A DNA stretch of 64,000 bases from CASICS01 sp045564455 (GTDB taxonomy: Bacteria; Pseudomonadota; Gammaproteobacteria; Magnimaribacterales; AG-339-G14): the NCBI GenBank assembly GCA_045564455.1, contig JBJLHG010000002.1, positions 744,001-808,000 of the forward strand. Direction: 5' to 3'. Positions 52,930-60,203 of the stretch are shown here, in pieces; position 1 is the first letter of the stretch, and each line of letters begins with the position of its first letter. The position numbers were made by a program, and so were the translations under genes. The notes below the pieces were generated by a model. It was not told the origin of the DNA and did no database searches. It saw only the letters and a program-made list of their open reading frames with translations.

Positions 52930-53658
52930 TTAATTTACCGAAAAAAACTTATCTTTTAAATAAAAGGGCAAGTAAGTGAGTAAAAAAAGAGTTAATGCGA
53001 TAGTCATAAAAACTAATACATGAAATGGCGGATCAGGCATAAATCTTGTGATATTTTCCCCTAACGGAAAATCTATTAGATACCAATAATTTGCAGGACT
53101 TCCTTCAGCAAAATAATTAATTGAGACGTTGATTATGTAAACACAGATAGATATAGGAATGCTGAAGATAATAGCTTGTTTTAAGGATTCTAAATTAGGT
53201 CTATTTTTTAAAGCTATTGAAGCAAAGCAAATTGCGAACAAAAGCGCGCCATGACTAAAATTAAATAATATAAAGTGCAGATGAGGAAAATCATATGGAT
53301 AGTCTGGTTGTGTCAGTGCCATTCCTACGCCCGAGATCCCCCAAAAAAAAGACATATTAAAAAAGAATCTATTTCTAGTTAACAAGAATATTGAAATAAA
53401 TATTGATGCTAAATTACATAGATGAAAGGGGAGGCAGTTAAGAAAAATAAAAAGATTTGGGTATAGAGCAGGGTAATAAAAAGGTTTGGAAATTTCATTA
53501 GCAATTATTATCAAAGCTAATGTTCGCCCAATTTTATCTAATTTTTTTGAATTTAAATTTCTTAATAAAAACGGAAAAAATAAAGAACTGAATATAATTA
53601 AAAATATTGTTAAATTATGTTCGAATCCAAATATTTGAAAAGGCTCAGCAATAAACAT
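52930..53658 (-). CDS. TIGR02206-type integral membrane protein (YwaF-like)
   Basis: A 242-residue protein with six hydrophobic segments. The region LPFHLCNLASIFISIFLLTR followed by WGISGVGMALTQPDY, and HALLFAICF-like stretches with a conserved His, match the YwaF/TIGR02206 family, whose function is unknown. No ribosome-binding site precedes the ATG at 53658. The divergent lipoprotein frame begins one base away. Confidence 0.78.
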   Translation of the reverse strand: MFIAEPFQIFGFEHNLTIFLIIFSSLFFPFLLRNLNSKKLDKIGRTLALIIIANEISKPFYYPALYPNLFIFLNCLPFHLCNLASIFISIFLLTRNRFFFNMSFFWGISGVGMALTQPDYPYDFPHLHFILFNFSHGALLFAICFASIALKNRPNLESLKQAIIFSIPISICVYIINVSINYFAEGSPANYWYLIDFPLGENITRFMPDPPFHVLVFMTIALTLFLLTYLPFYLKDKFFSVN

Positions 53659-53659
53659 A

Positions 53660-54016
53660 ATTAAAGATTTTATAACAATTAATAAGATTTCTTCATTTCT
53701 TATTTTATTTTTATTATTTTCTTGTTCGAGTAAAGATTCGCTTGAAAAAATTTCCTGGATAGATGAGCTTGATTATTTTACCAATCAAGAAGTTTTTTAT
53801 TTTGTAGATGTGGGTTCTAATTCTGCTTATATTGGAGGGATATTAGATATCTATAAAATGATCGATAACTCTTACGTTGACAGAATTACAGTCAGTAAAT
53901 TTGAAATTCAAGAAAGAAGTGATGGTTATCCAATCTGTCGTATTTGGGGGATAAGCGGTGGTAGCGGGAAGACAAATTATCTTTTAGCTAGGAACTGTTC
54001 TCTTCAGATCGATTAA
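53660..54016 (+). CDS. putative small lipoprotein with ATT (or ATA) start
   Basis: A 118-residue frame that ordinary gene finders would cut to 68 residues at the GTG 53810. In-frame translation upstream of that GTG gives a complete lipoprotein signal: KDFITINKISS, a hydrophobic run FLILFLLF, then the lipobox FSCSS, about 22 residues from the ATT at 53660. The frame is open from a TGA at 53636-53638, and between that stop and 53810 there is no ATG, GTG, TTG or CTG. So either translation starts at ATT/ATA (the former known for infC) or a base is wrong. The mature part IDELDYFTNQEVFYFVDVGS is acidic. The last 29 bases overlap the convergent SDR gene. Confidence 0.5.
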   Translation: MKDFITINKISSFLILFLLFSCSSKDSLEKISWIDELDYFTNQEVFYFVDVGSNSAYIGGILDIYKMIDNSYVDRITVSKFEIQERSDGYPICRIWGISGGSGKTNYLLARNCSLQID

Positions 54017-54794
54017 GGGCTTTTGAATAAAAATCTTCAAATTTTTTCTGAAGTCTTTGCATCCCAGATATCCATCTATCATAGTCTGATGCTTTTCTTT
54101 TTATGTACTCAAGTACTTCTTCGTGAGGTGTGATAAGAAACTTTTCTTCTTTTATCGCCATAATAACTGAAGCAGCACATTCCTCAGCTGAAATCATGCC
54201 ATCAACTCCTGCTGTTCCTGCGCCTTGAGCAGTCATCGCTGTTTCAACGGCTTGCGGACAAAGACATGAAACGCCAATTCCTTTATCTCCATAAGTAATT
54301 TTTAACCACTCAGCTAGACTCAATGCTCCAGCTTTTGTGACAGAATAGGGAGCACTACCAATCTGAGTAAGCAAACCAGCAGCTGATGCTGTATTAACCA
54401 AGTATCCAGATCCTCTTTTTATCATTTGTGGCAACACATGTTTCGCAGCATGAATATGACCCATTACGTTTACATCCCAAATATCTTGCCAATCCTCAGT
54501 CTTCACTTCAAAAAAACCTGGGACGCCTCCAATACCAGCATTTGAGCAAAATATATCTACTCCTCCAACTTCTTGATTCATAAACGAAATTAAGGATTCA
54601 ATTTCATTTTCTTTTCCGACATCTATTTGCATAGATTTAAAACCTAATTCTTCAGCTGTTATAGAAGCTTTTTCTCCATCAATATCTGCAATAAGTACAA
54701 ATGTTGCTCCTTCATTTTTAAATGCTTCTGCTAATGCTCTTCCTATTCCACCTGCTGCACCTGTAACTACAACTCTTTTTCCATTGATATCCAT
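53988..54794 (-). CDS. short-chain dehydrogenase/reductase
   Basis: A 268-residue SDR. Cofactor loop VTGAAGGIGRALAEAF (10-25), NAGIGG, catalytic Ser in NTASAAGLLTQIGS, Tyr/Lys in PYSVTKAGALSLA. ADIDGEKA after the second strand, with acidic residues, suggests NAD(H). Substrate unknown. It starts directly behind the CoA ligase gene, with no gap, and probably belongs to the same operon as the ligase, second SDR and crotonase. The 3' end overlaps the lipoprotein gene by 29 bases. Confidence 0.85.
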   Translation of the reverse strand: MDINGKRVVVTGAAGGIGRALAEAFKNEGATFVLIADIDGEKASITAEELGFKSMQIDVGKENEIESLISFMNQEVGGVDIFCSNAGIGGVPGFFEVKTEDWQDIWDVNVMGHIHAAKHVLPQMIKRGSGYLVNTASAAGLLTQIGSAPYSVTKAGALSLAEWLKITYGDKGIGVSCLCPQAVETAMTAQGAGTAGVDGMISAEECAASVIMAIKEEKFLITPHEEVLEYIKRKASDYDRWISGMQRLQKKFEDFYSKALNRSEENSS

Positions 54795-56513
54795 TTATTT
54801 TCCTAATAATTCTATTGCAGAAGCTCTCATATCTTTTTTTGCAATCTTTCCTGAAGCGATTCTGGGTAATTTTTCGGTTTGAAACCAAAAATGAGCTGGA
54901 ATTTTAAAATTTGCTAATTTATCAGCTAAAAAACTGGCTAGCTCAGTCTCATTTAAACTTCCTTCTTGTCTAATGCATACATTAGTTGCTAGTATTTCGC
55001 CAAGACGGTCATCTGGAACTCCAAAGACACTTGCTTCAAGAACAGCGGGGTGCTCTGCAATAGCCGCTTCTACTTCTGGACATGCAATATTTTCTCCTCC
55101 TCGAATTACCATATCTTTTTTACGATCATTTATAAAAAGAAAACCATCCTCATCAATGTAACCAATATCGCCTGTTTTGAACCAACCCTCTGAATTTAAA
55201 CATTCATCAGTAGCTTCTTGATTTTTCCAATAACATCTAAAAGTGGCAGCAGATTTAATGCAAACTTCGCCATTTTCATTTGCATTAAGAACATTTCCAT
55301 CGTCATCAACGACTCTTAGCTCCATCAACAAAGGTATAGGAAATCCTGTGCTAGTAGGTTTATCTAGATATGTTTCCCCATTATTGTTAGCGCCTAATGC
55401 ATTTGTTTCTGTTAGACCATAACCTATACCAGGACTGGCATTAGGCATGTGTTTATTTTGTTTTTTAACTTGTTCTGGAGGTCTTGGCGCTCCTCCACCA
55501 AGCAGATCTTTTAAAGTTGATATATCTCTGGGATTTTTTACCTGAGCCTCTACAATTTCAGCTGACATTGTTGGCACGCCTGTGAATGCAGATATTTTTT
55601 CACTTTCTATTGTATCGAGAGCTTTTTCAGCATCCCATTTATACATCAGTACAGTCTTCCTACCAACAGGAATGGATAACAAGAAAATTGCATGAGATCC
55701 AGTTACATGGAATAAAGGAACAGCTACTAAAGTTGCTGGCTGATCAAGATTAGCTATTTCATCTTCAACATTAACAACTTTTTCTTCAATAGCTTGTTTG
55801 CCAATAGTTTGGAGTAGTACCCAATAAAGTGGGGCAAAAGTTATTCCTCTGTGTGTTAAAACAACACCCTTGGGGTATCCAGTACTTCCAGATGTATACA
55901 TAATAGAAGCGTCATCTTCAGGATCAATATCGACAGGATCAATTAAATCATGTGATTGGTCCTTAATTAATTTATAGAAATCATTTTCTGTATATTCCGG
56001 TTTGCTAGATCGAACTGAAATTCTTGGAATTTCATCAAGTTTGTCTTTAATTCGATCAAGGCGCTCTTCATCTCCTATGAATAGTTTTGCTTCACTATTT
56101 GTTATTCCATATTCAAGTTCATCACCTTTCCACCATGAATTTAACGGAACAATAACTGCGCCAATTGAAGTTGCAGCTATATATGAGAATATCCATTCTG
56201 GATAATTTCTCATCGACAAAGCTACTTTATCTCCTTTCTTAATATTGAATTTTGACTGAAGCGTGTTTGCCAGTTGGTTGGCATATTTTAACGTATCAGC
56301 AAATTGATATCTTTCATCTTCATAAACAACATGAGTCCAGTCACCATGCAATAAACCAAGTTGGTAGTAATCGCGTAAATTTCTTGGCGCTTCCTTAAAG
56401 ACAAAATAATCATTTCCTCTAATATTGGCTTTTTCAAGGGCAAGCATTCCTTCTTTCGTTACTTCATTAACTAATTCTAATCTTCCTTCGCTAGTTGATA
56501 GTTTATTTTTCAT
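54795..56513 (-). CDS. acyl-CoA synthetase (AMP-forming)
   Basis: A 572-residue adenylate-forming enzyme. AMP motif IMYTSGSTGYPKGVVLTHRG, then GYGLTETNALGANNNGETYL, GWFKTGDIGYIDEDGFLFIN, and the C-terminal catalytic Lys in PRIASGKIAKKDMR. It is of the class I FadD/4-coumarate-ligase-like kind; substrate not predictable. It is the second gene from the end in the operon crotonase > SDR > ligase > SDR, spaced 8 bases from the SDR before it. Confidence 0.9.
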   Translation of the reverse strand: MKNKLSTSEGRLELVNEVTKEGMLALEKANIRGNDYFVFKEAPRNLRDYYQLGLLHGDWTHVVYEDERYQFADTLKYANQLANTLQSKFNIKKGDKVALSMRNYPEWIFSYIAATSIGAVIVPLNSWWKGDELEYGITNSEAKLFIGDEERLDRIKDKLDEIPRISVRSSKPEYTENDFYKLIKDQSHDLIDPVDIDPEDDASIMYTSGSTGYPKGVVLTHRGITFAPLYWVLLQTIGKQAIEEKVVNVEDEIANLDQPATLVAVPLFHVTGSHAIFLLSIPVGRKTVLMYKWDAEKALDTIESEKISAFTGVPTMSAEIVEAQVKNPRDISTLKDLLGGGAPRPPEQVKKQNKHMPNASPGIGYGLTETNALGANNNGETYLDKPTSTGFPIPLLMELRVVDDDGNVLNANENGEVCIKSAATFRCYWKNQEATDECLNSEGWFKTGDIGYIDEDGFLFINDRKKDMVIRGGENIACPEVEAAIAEHPAVLEASVFGVPDDRLGEILATNVCIRQEGSLNETELASFLADKLANFKIPAHFWFQTEKLPRIASGKIAKKDMRASAIELLGK

Positions 56514-56521
56514 AATTTTTT

Positions 56522-57286
56522 TTAAACGATGGAACCACCATCTATTACTAATGTGTGACCATTTACAAAACTGCCAGCCTCAGATGCTAAAAATACTGCA
56601 GCTCCTGCAATTTCATCAGGTTCACCAATTCTTTTCATTGGACATGTAGCTGTTGAAGCTTTAAGAATCTCAGGGTTTTCCCATAATGCTTTTGCAAAAT
56701 CAGTTCTGATAAGTCCAGGTGCAATAGCATTAGTTCGTATATTAAATTTTCCGAATTCAGCAGCTAAATTTTTAATGAGCATAATATCAGCAGCTTTTGA
56801 AATATTGTAAGCGCCTATAACTTCGCTTGCTCTCAATCCGCCTATTGAGGAAACTACAATAATACTTCCATCTTTTCTTTCTATCATTTCAGGTATAACC
56901 ATTTGAGAAAGGTTGTGATTGGCTTTAATATTGTTATTCATTATTTTTTCAAAAGCATCGTCAGGAATATCTTTTAAAGAGCCAAAAAAAGGATTACTTG
57001 CCGCATTACAAACTAAAATATCTATTTGATTGTATTTCTCCCTCGTTTTATTGATTAGATTTTCTAACGAACTTTTATCAGAAATATTGCATGGAATTAC
57101 AAAAGCTTCGCCAATTCCGTCTTTACATAGATCATTTATCTCAGCAGCAGTCTGTTCACAGACATCAGCTTTTCGAGACGAAATTATTACTTTCGCTCCT
57201 TGAAGAGCCATAGCTGTTGCAATAGATTTTCCAATACCTTTTGAAGAGCCAGTTATAACTGCTACCTTATTGTCTAGATTAAACAT
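56522..57286 (-). CDS. short-chain dehydrogenase/reductase
   Basis: A 254-residue SDR starting at the ATG 57286, which has AAGGAG 7 bases upstream; the open frame back to 57376 runs into the crotonase gene and is not used. The cofactor loop is VITGSSKGIGKSIATAM, then VCNAASNPFFGSLKD, Ser in VVSSIGGLRAS, Tyr/Lys in AYNISKAADIM, and NGHTLVIDGGSIV at the end. The ligase/crotonase/SDR context suggests a hydroxyacyl-CoA dehydrogenase role. Confidence 0.87.
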   Translation of the reverse strand: MFNLDNKVAVITGSSKGIGKSIATAMALQGAKVIISSRKADVCEQTAAEINDLCKDGIGEAFVIPCNISDKSSLENLINKTREKYNQIDILVCNAASNPFFGSLKDIPDDAFEKIMNNNIKANHNLSQMVIPEMIERKDGSIIVVSSIGGLRASEVIGAYNISKAADIMLIKNLAAEFGKFNIRTNAIAPGLIRTDFAKALWENPEILKASTATCPMKRIGEPDEIAGAAVFLASEAGSFVNGHTLVIDGGSIV

Positions 57287-57308
57287 TTTTGTCTCCTTAA
57301 TTAAAAAA

Positions 57309-58094
57309 TTATTTTCCTTTCCACTCTGGCTTTCTCTTTTCAGCAAAAGCCACTGGACCCTCAATAAAGTCTTCACTTTTCATTAAATCATGTACTGCAG
57401 AATAAGGTTCTTTCATAGATTTCTCTAGATCAGGATGATTGAAATTAGCGTAAGCAACTTGTTTGGTTGCTCTTATAGAAAGAGGAGAGCACTCTTCGAT
57501 TTGCTTAGCCCAATTCATAGCTGTTTCCATCAATTTATCATTTGCCACAACTTCGTTAACAAATCCTAATTCTTTACCTTCTGAAGCTGGCACATGTCTA
57601 GCCGTTAACATCATTCCTAATGCATTCTTCATACTTATTTGTCTAGGAAGTCTTTGAAGTCCTCCAGCTAAAGCAGCTAATCCTACCTTAGGTTCTGGTA
57701 GAGCAAATTTTGCATTATCAGAAGCAATTATAAGATCGCAAGCTAAAGCTATTTCAAAACCCCCACCCATAGCAACTCCATTAACTGCTGCAATGACTGG
57801 TTTGGTTAAATTGAAACGGTGGGTGATACCCGCGAAACCTGAAGATGCACCAAGCATCATGTCTCCACCTTCTGCTTGATATTTTAGATCGTTTCCAGCA
57901 CAAAAAGCTCTTTCACCTTCTCCTGTAATAATTGCAACCCAAAGATCATCATTTTCATGGAATTCATTCCAGACTTGATCAAATTCACTATGAGAAGGTG
58001 GATGCAATGCATTCATTCTGTCAGGACGATTAATTGATACCACTAAGATGTGGTTTTGTATTTCGACTTTTAAAAATTCATAATCTGTTTTCAT
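57309..58094 (-). CDS. enoyl-CoA hydratase/isomerase (crotonase)
   Basis: A 261-residue crotonase. Oxyanion-hole segments are AFCAGNDLKYQAEGGDMMLG and AAVNGVAMGGGFEIALACDL. A catalytic Glu is at the position before VGLAALAGGLQRLP (ALPEPKVG), as in enoyl hydratases. GGGAG precedes the ATG at 58094. It likely opens the operon with the SDR, the ligase and the second SDR, a compact CoA-dependent acid degradation module. Confidence 0.9.
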   Translation of the reverse strand: MKTDYEFLKVEIQNHILVVSINRPDRMNALHPPSHSEFDQVWNEFHENDDLWVAIITGEGERAFCAGNDLKYQAEGGDMMLGASSGFAGITHRFNLTKPVIAAVNGVAMGGGFEIALACDLIIASDNAKFALPEPKVGLAALAGGLQRLPRQISMKNALGMMLTARHVPASEGKELGFVNEVVANDKLMETAMNWAKQIEECSPLSIRATKQVAYANFNHPDLEKSMKEPYSAVHDLMKSEDFIEGPVAFAEKRKPEWKGK

Positions 58095-58221
58095 TTTTTT
58101 CTCCCTTTTTTAGGATGATTATCTTAATGAAGCTTTTCACATGAGTCTACTTTCAATTAAATGTCTTAAGCACATAGTTATGATAAATTACCAACTTAAT
58201 TTTTTATAAGGAGAAAATAAA

Positions 58222-58989
58222 GTGGATATTAAAGACAAAATTGTAATGATTACTGGCGGTGCTTCAGGGTTGGGATTAGCTACTGCTAAAGATTTAGCTG
58301 CAAAAGGTGCTAAAACCGTTTTATTAGATCTTAACGAAGAAAATTTAGAATCAGCTCCTAAAGAAATTGATGGCGAGGTTTTAACTTTTAAAACAAATGT
58401 TACAGAAGAAGAAAGTGTCAAAAATGCTATTGATCAAACTGTAGAAAAATTTGGCGCTCTTCACGGACTAGTAAATTGTGCAGGTATTGGGAGTGCTTCC
58501 AAGACAGTAAGCAAAAATGGAGCACATCCTTTGGATTATTTTAAGTTAGTTATAGAGATTAACTTAGTGGGAACTTTTAATGTTTTAAGATTAGCTGCTG
58601 AAGCAATGGGAAAGAATACTCCTGAAAAAGATAATGAATGTGGTGTGATAATTAATACTGCTTCAGTAGCAGCATTTGACGGTCAAGTAGGACAAGTTGC
58701 ATATAGCGCTTCGAAAGGAGGAGTAGCTGCGATGACTTTACCAATAGCTAGAGACCTAGCTCGCATGGGCATCAGAATTAACACTATAGCTCCTGGAATT
58801 TTTGATACCCCTATGATGGCCATGGCTTCTGATGAAATCAGAAAGCCTTTAATCGAAATGACTCAATTTCCAAAAAGGTTAGGTTATCCAGATGAATTTG
58901 CAAAGCTTGTATCTCAAATAATAGAAAACCCTTTTTTAAACGGTGAGACCATCAGATTAGATGGCGCCATCAGAATGCAACCAAAATAA
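58222..58989 (+). CDS. SDR, HSD10-like 3-hydroxyacyl-CoA dehydrogenase
   Basis: A 255-residue SDR starting at GTG 58222 behind AAGGAG. The loop MITGGASGLGLATAKDLAAK, INTASVAAFDGQVGQ, Tyr/Lys AYSASKGG and PGIFDTPMMAMASDEIRK resemble type 10 17-beta-hydroxysteroid / 3-hydroxy-2-methylbutyryl-CoA dehydrogenases. It diverges from the crotonase operon; 127 bases lie between the starts and probably hold the promoters of both. It may complete the degradation of branched acyl-CoA. The AhpD-like gene follows after 7 bases. Confidence 0.87.
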   Translation: MDIKDKIVMITGGASGLGLATAKDLAAKGAKTVLLDLNEENLESAPKEIDGEVLTFKTNVTEEESVKNAIDQTVEKFGALHGLVNCAGIGSASKTVSKNGAHPLDYFKLVIEINLVGTFNVLRLAAEAMGKNTPEKDNECGVIINTASVAAFDGQVGQVAYSASKGGVAAMTLPIARDLARMGIRINTIAPGIFDTPMMAMASDEIRKPLIEMTQFPKRLGYPDEFAKLVSQIIENPFLNGETIRLDGAIRMQPK

Positions 58990-58996
58990 ATTTAGA

Positions 58997-59566
58997 ATGT
59001 CTTATTCACGCATAGACGGTAATTCCATAGAAGATTTTTTAGAATTTAAAGAATTTTTCGAAATATCTGAGTCTTTTATGGGTTATGTACCCAACAGTAG
59101 TTTGTTAATGGCAGAAAACCCTGATCTTTTTAAAAGCTTTAGTCAATTAGCAGCGTCTATTTTTATGAGTAAAAATTTAGAGCCAGGGATTATTCAATTA
59201 ATTGCATTAGCATCCAGTATTTCCTCTGGTTGTAAGTATTGTCAATCACATACGTCCCATGGTGCCAATAAAGCCGGTATTGAGATAAAAAAACTTTCTC
59301 AAATTTTAGACTATCAAAATTCTAATCTTTATTCTGACGAGGAGAAGGCTGTATTAAATCTAAGTTTTGCTGCCGGTCAAGTTCCTAACAAATCAGAGGA
59401 TGAGCATTTAAATGAGTTAAAAAAATATTTCTCTAAAAAAGCAATTATAGATATTGTAGCTGTAATTGCTTTATTTGGATTTTTAAACCGCTGGAACGAT
59501 ACTTTGGGCACAAAAATAGAAGATGTTCCAGCAGATTTTTTAAAAAATAATTCATTAACTTTTTAA
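58997..59566 (+). CDS. AhpD-like carboxymuconolactone decarboxylase family protein
   Basis: A 189-residue helical protein with the redox triad CKYCQSH (Cys79, Cys82, His85) of the AhpD-like peroxidase branch. The frame extends back to 58961 inside the SDR, but the ATG at 58997 is taken since MSYSRIDGNSIED looks like a natural start and has few codons of overlap. It likely serves in peroxide detoxification, perhaps tied to acyl-CoA metabolism next door. Confidence 0.83.
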   Translation: MSYSRIDGNSIEDFLEFKEFFEISESFMGYVPNSSLLMAENPDLFKSFSQLAASIFMSKNLEPGIIQLIALASSISSGCKYCQSHTSHGANKAGIEIKKLSQILDYQNSNLYSDEEKAVLNLSFAAGQVPNKSEDEHLNELKKYFSKKAIIDIVAVIALFGFLNRWNDTLGTKIEDVPADFLKNNSLTF

Positions 59567-59657
59567 TTATTAATTTTAATTTTTTATAACAAACAATTAC
59601 AAGACAAAATCTTCTCCAACTGTTAATTTAAAGAAAAAATCTTCTTGGGAGAGAAAC

Positions 59658-60185
59658 ATGTCATTTAAAAGTTTCAATTTATTTGCTTTATCATTATTTA
59701 TCTTAGTTGCTTGTGGAGGTGGAGGTGGCAGTTCACCTTATGGCAGTAGCAGTGAAACCACTGACAGTGGCGGCTCTTCTTGTACTCCGAGCACTACAAA
59801 TTTATGTATTACGGTAAATACTGATAGAAAATACGTCGTTCAAAATAGTTCTTCTACTGGAGTTGCACAAAAAACATTAACGCTTAATACTGGAACTTAT
59901 GTGTTTGATCAATCTGGGTTAACTAATGCAACCCATCCTTTGAGAATATCTTCAACTAACGATGGAACCCACGGAGGCGGGTCAGCTTATACGAGTGGCG
60001 TAACTGTCAGTGGCACTCCTGGAACAGATGGTAAAACTACCCTAGTAATAGATTCTTCGACTCCCTCAACGCTTTATTATTATTGCAGCAGCCATTCTGG
60101 TATGGGAGGAACGATTAATATAGTTCTTGGCGAATCATCTGCTCAAGTAGAATTCACGGAAACTACAACAAACACCGCCAATTAA
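59658..60185 (+). CDS. cupredoxin-like lipoprotein
   Basis: A 175-residue surface/periplasmic lipoprotein. Signal peptide ends LSLFILVAC (Cys19 lipid-modified), followed by a Gly/Ser-rich linker (about 20-48). The domain 50-157 has the cupredoxin copper ligands His93 (NATHPLRIS) and Cys143, His146, Met149 in YYYCSSHSGMGG, the type 1 copper order His...Cys-x2-His-x2-Met. A GGGAG site precedes the ATG. From memory, similar YYC-x2-HSGMGG domains occur in marine bacterial and phage proteins. It probably carries an electron or senses copper. The gap 59567-59657 holds no gene but two copies of AAATCTTCT. Confidence 0.75.
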   Translation: MSFKSFNLFALSLFILVACGGGGGSSPYGSSSETTDSGGSSCTPSTTNLCITVNTDRKYVVQNSSSTGVAQKTLTLNTGTYVFDQSGLTNATHPLRISSTNDGTHGGGSAYTSGVTVSGTPGTDGKTTLVIDSSTPSTLYYYCSSHSGMGGTINIVLGESSAQVEFTETTTNTAN

Positions 60186-60203
60186 TTTCATTTAGGAGCA
60201 CTT

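Noticed and set aside
57287..57376. Extended N-terminus of the SDR at 56522
   Set aside because: The extra 30 residues are read inside the crotonase gene, and AAGGAG marks the ATG at 57286.
59567..59657. Direct repeat AAATCTTCT before the cupredoxin gene
   Set aside because: Two imperfectly placed 9-base copies in A/T-rich DNA can arise by chance; noted only as possible operator.
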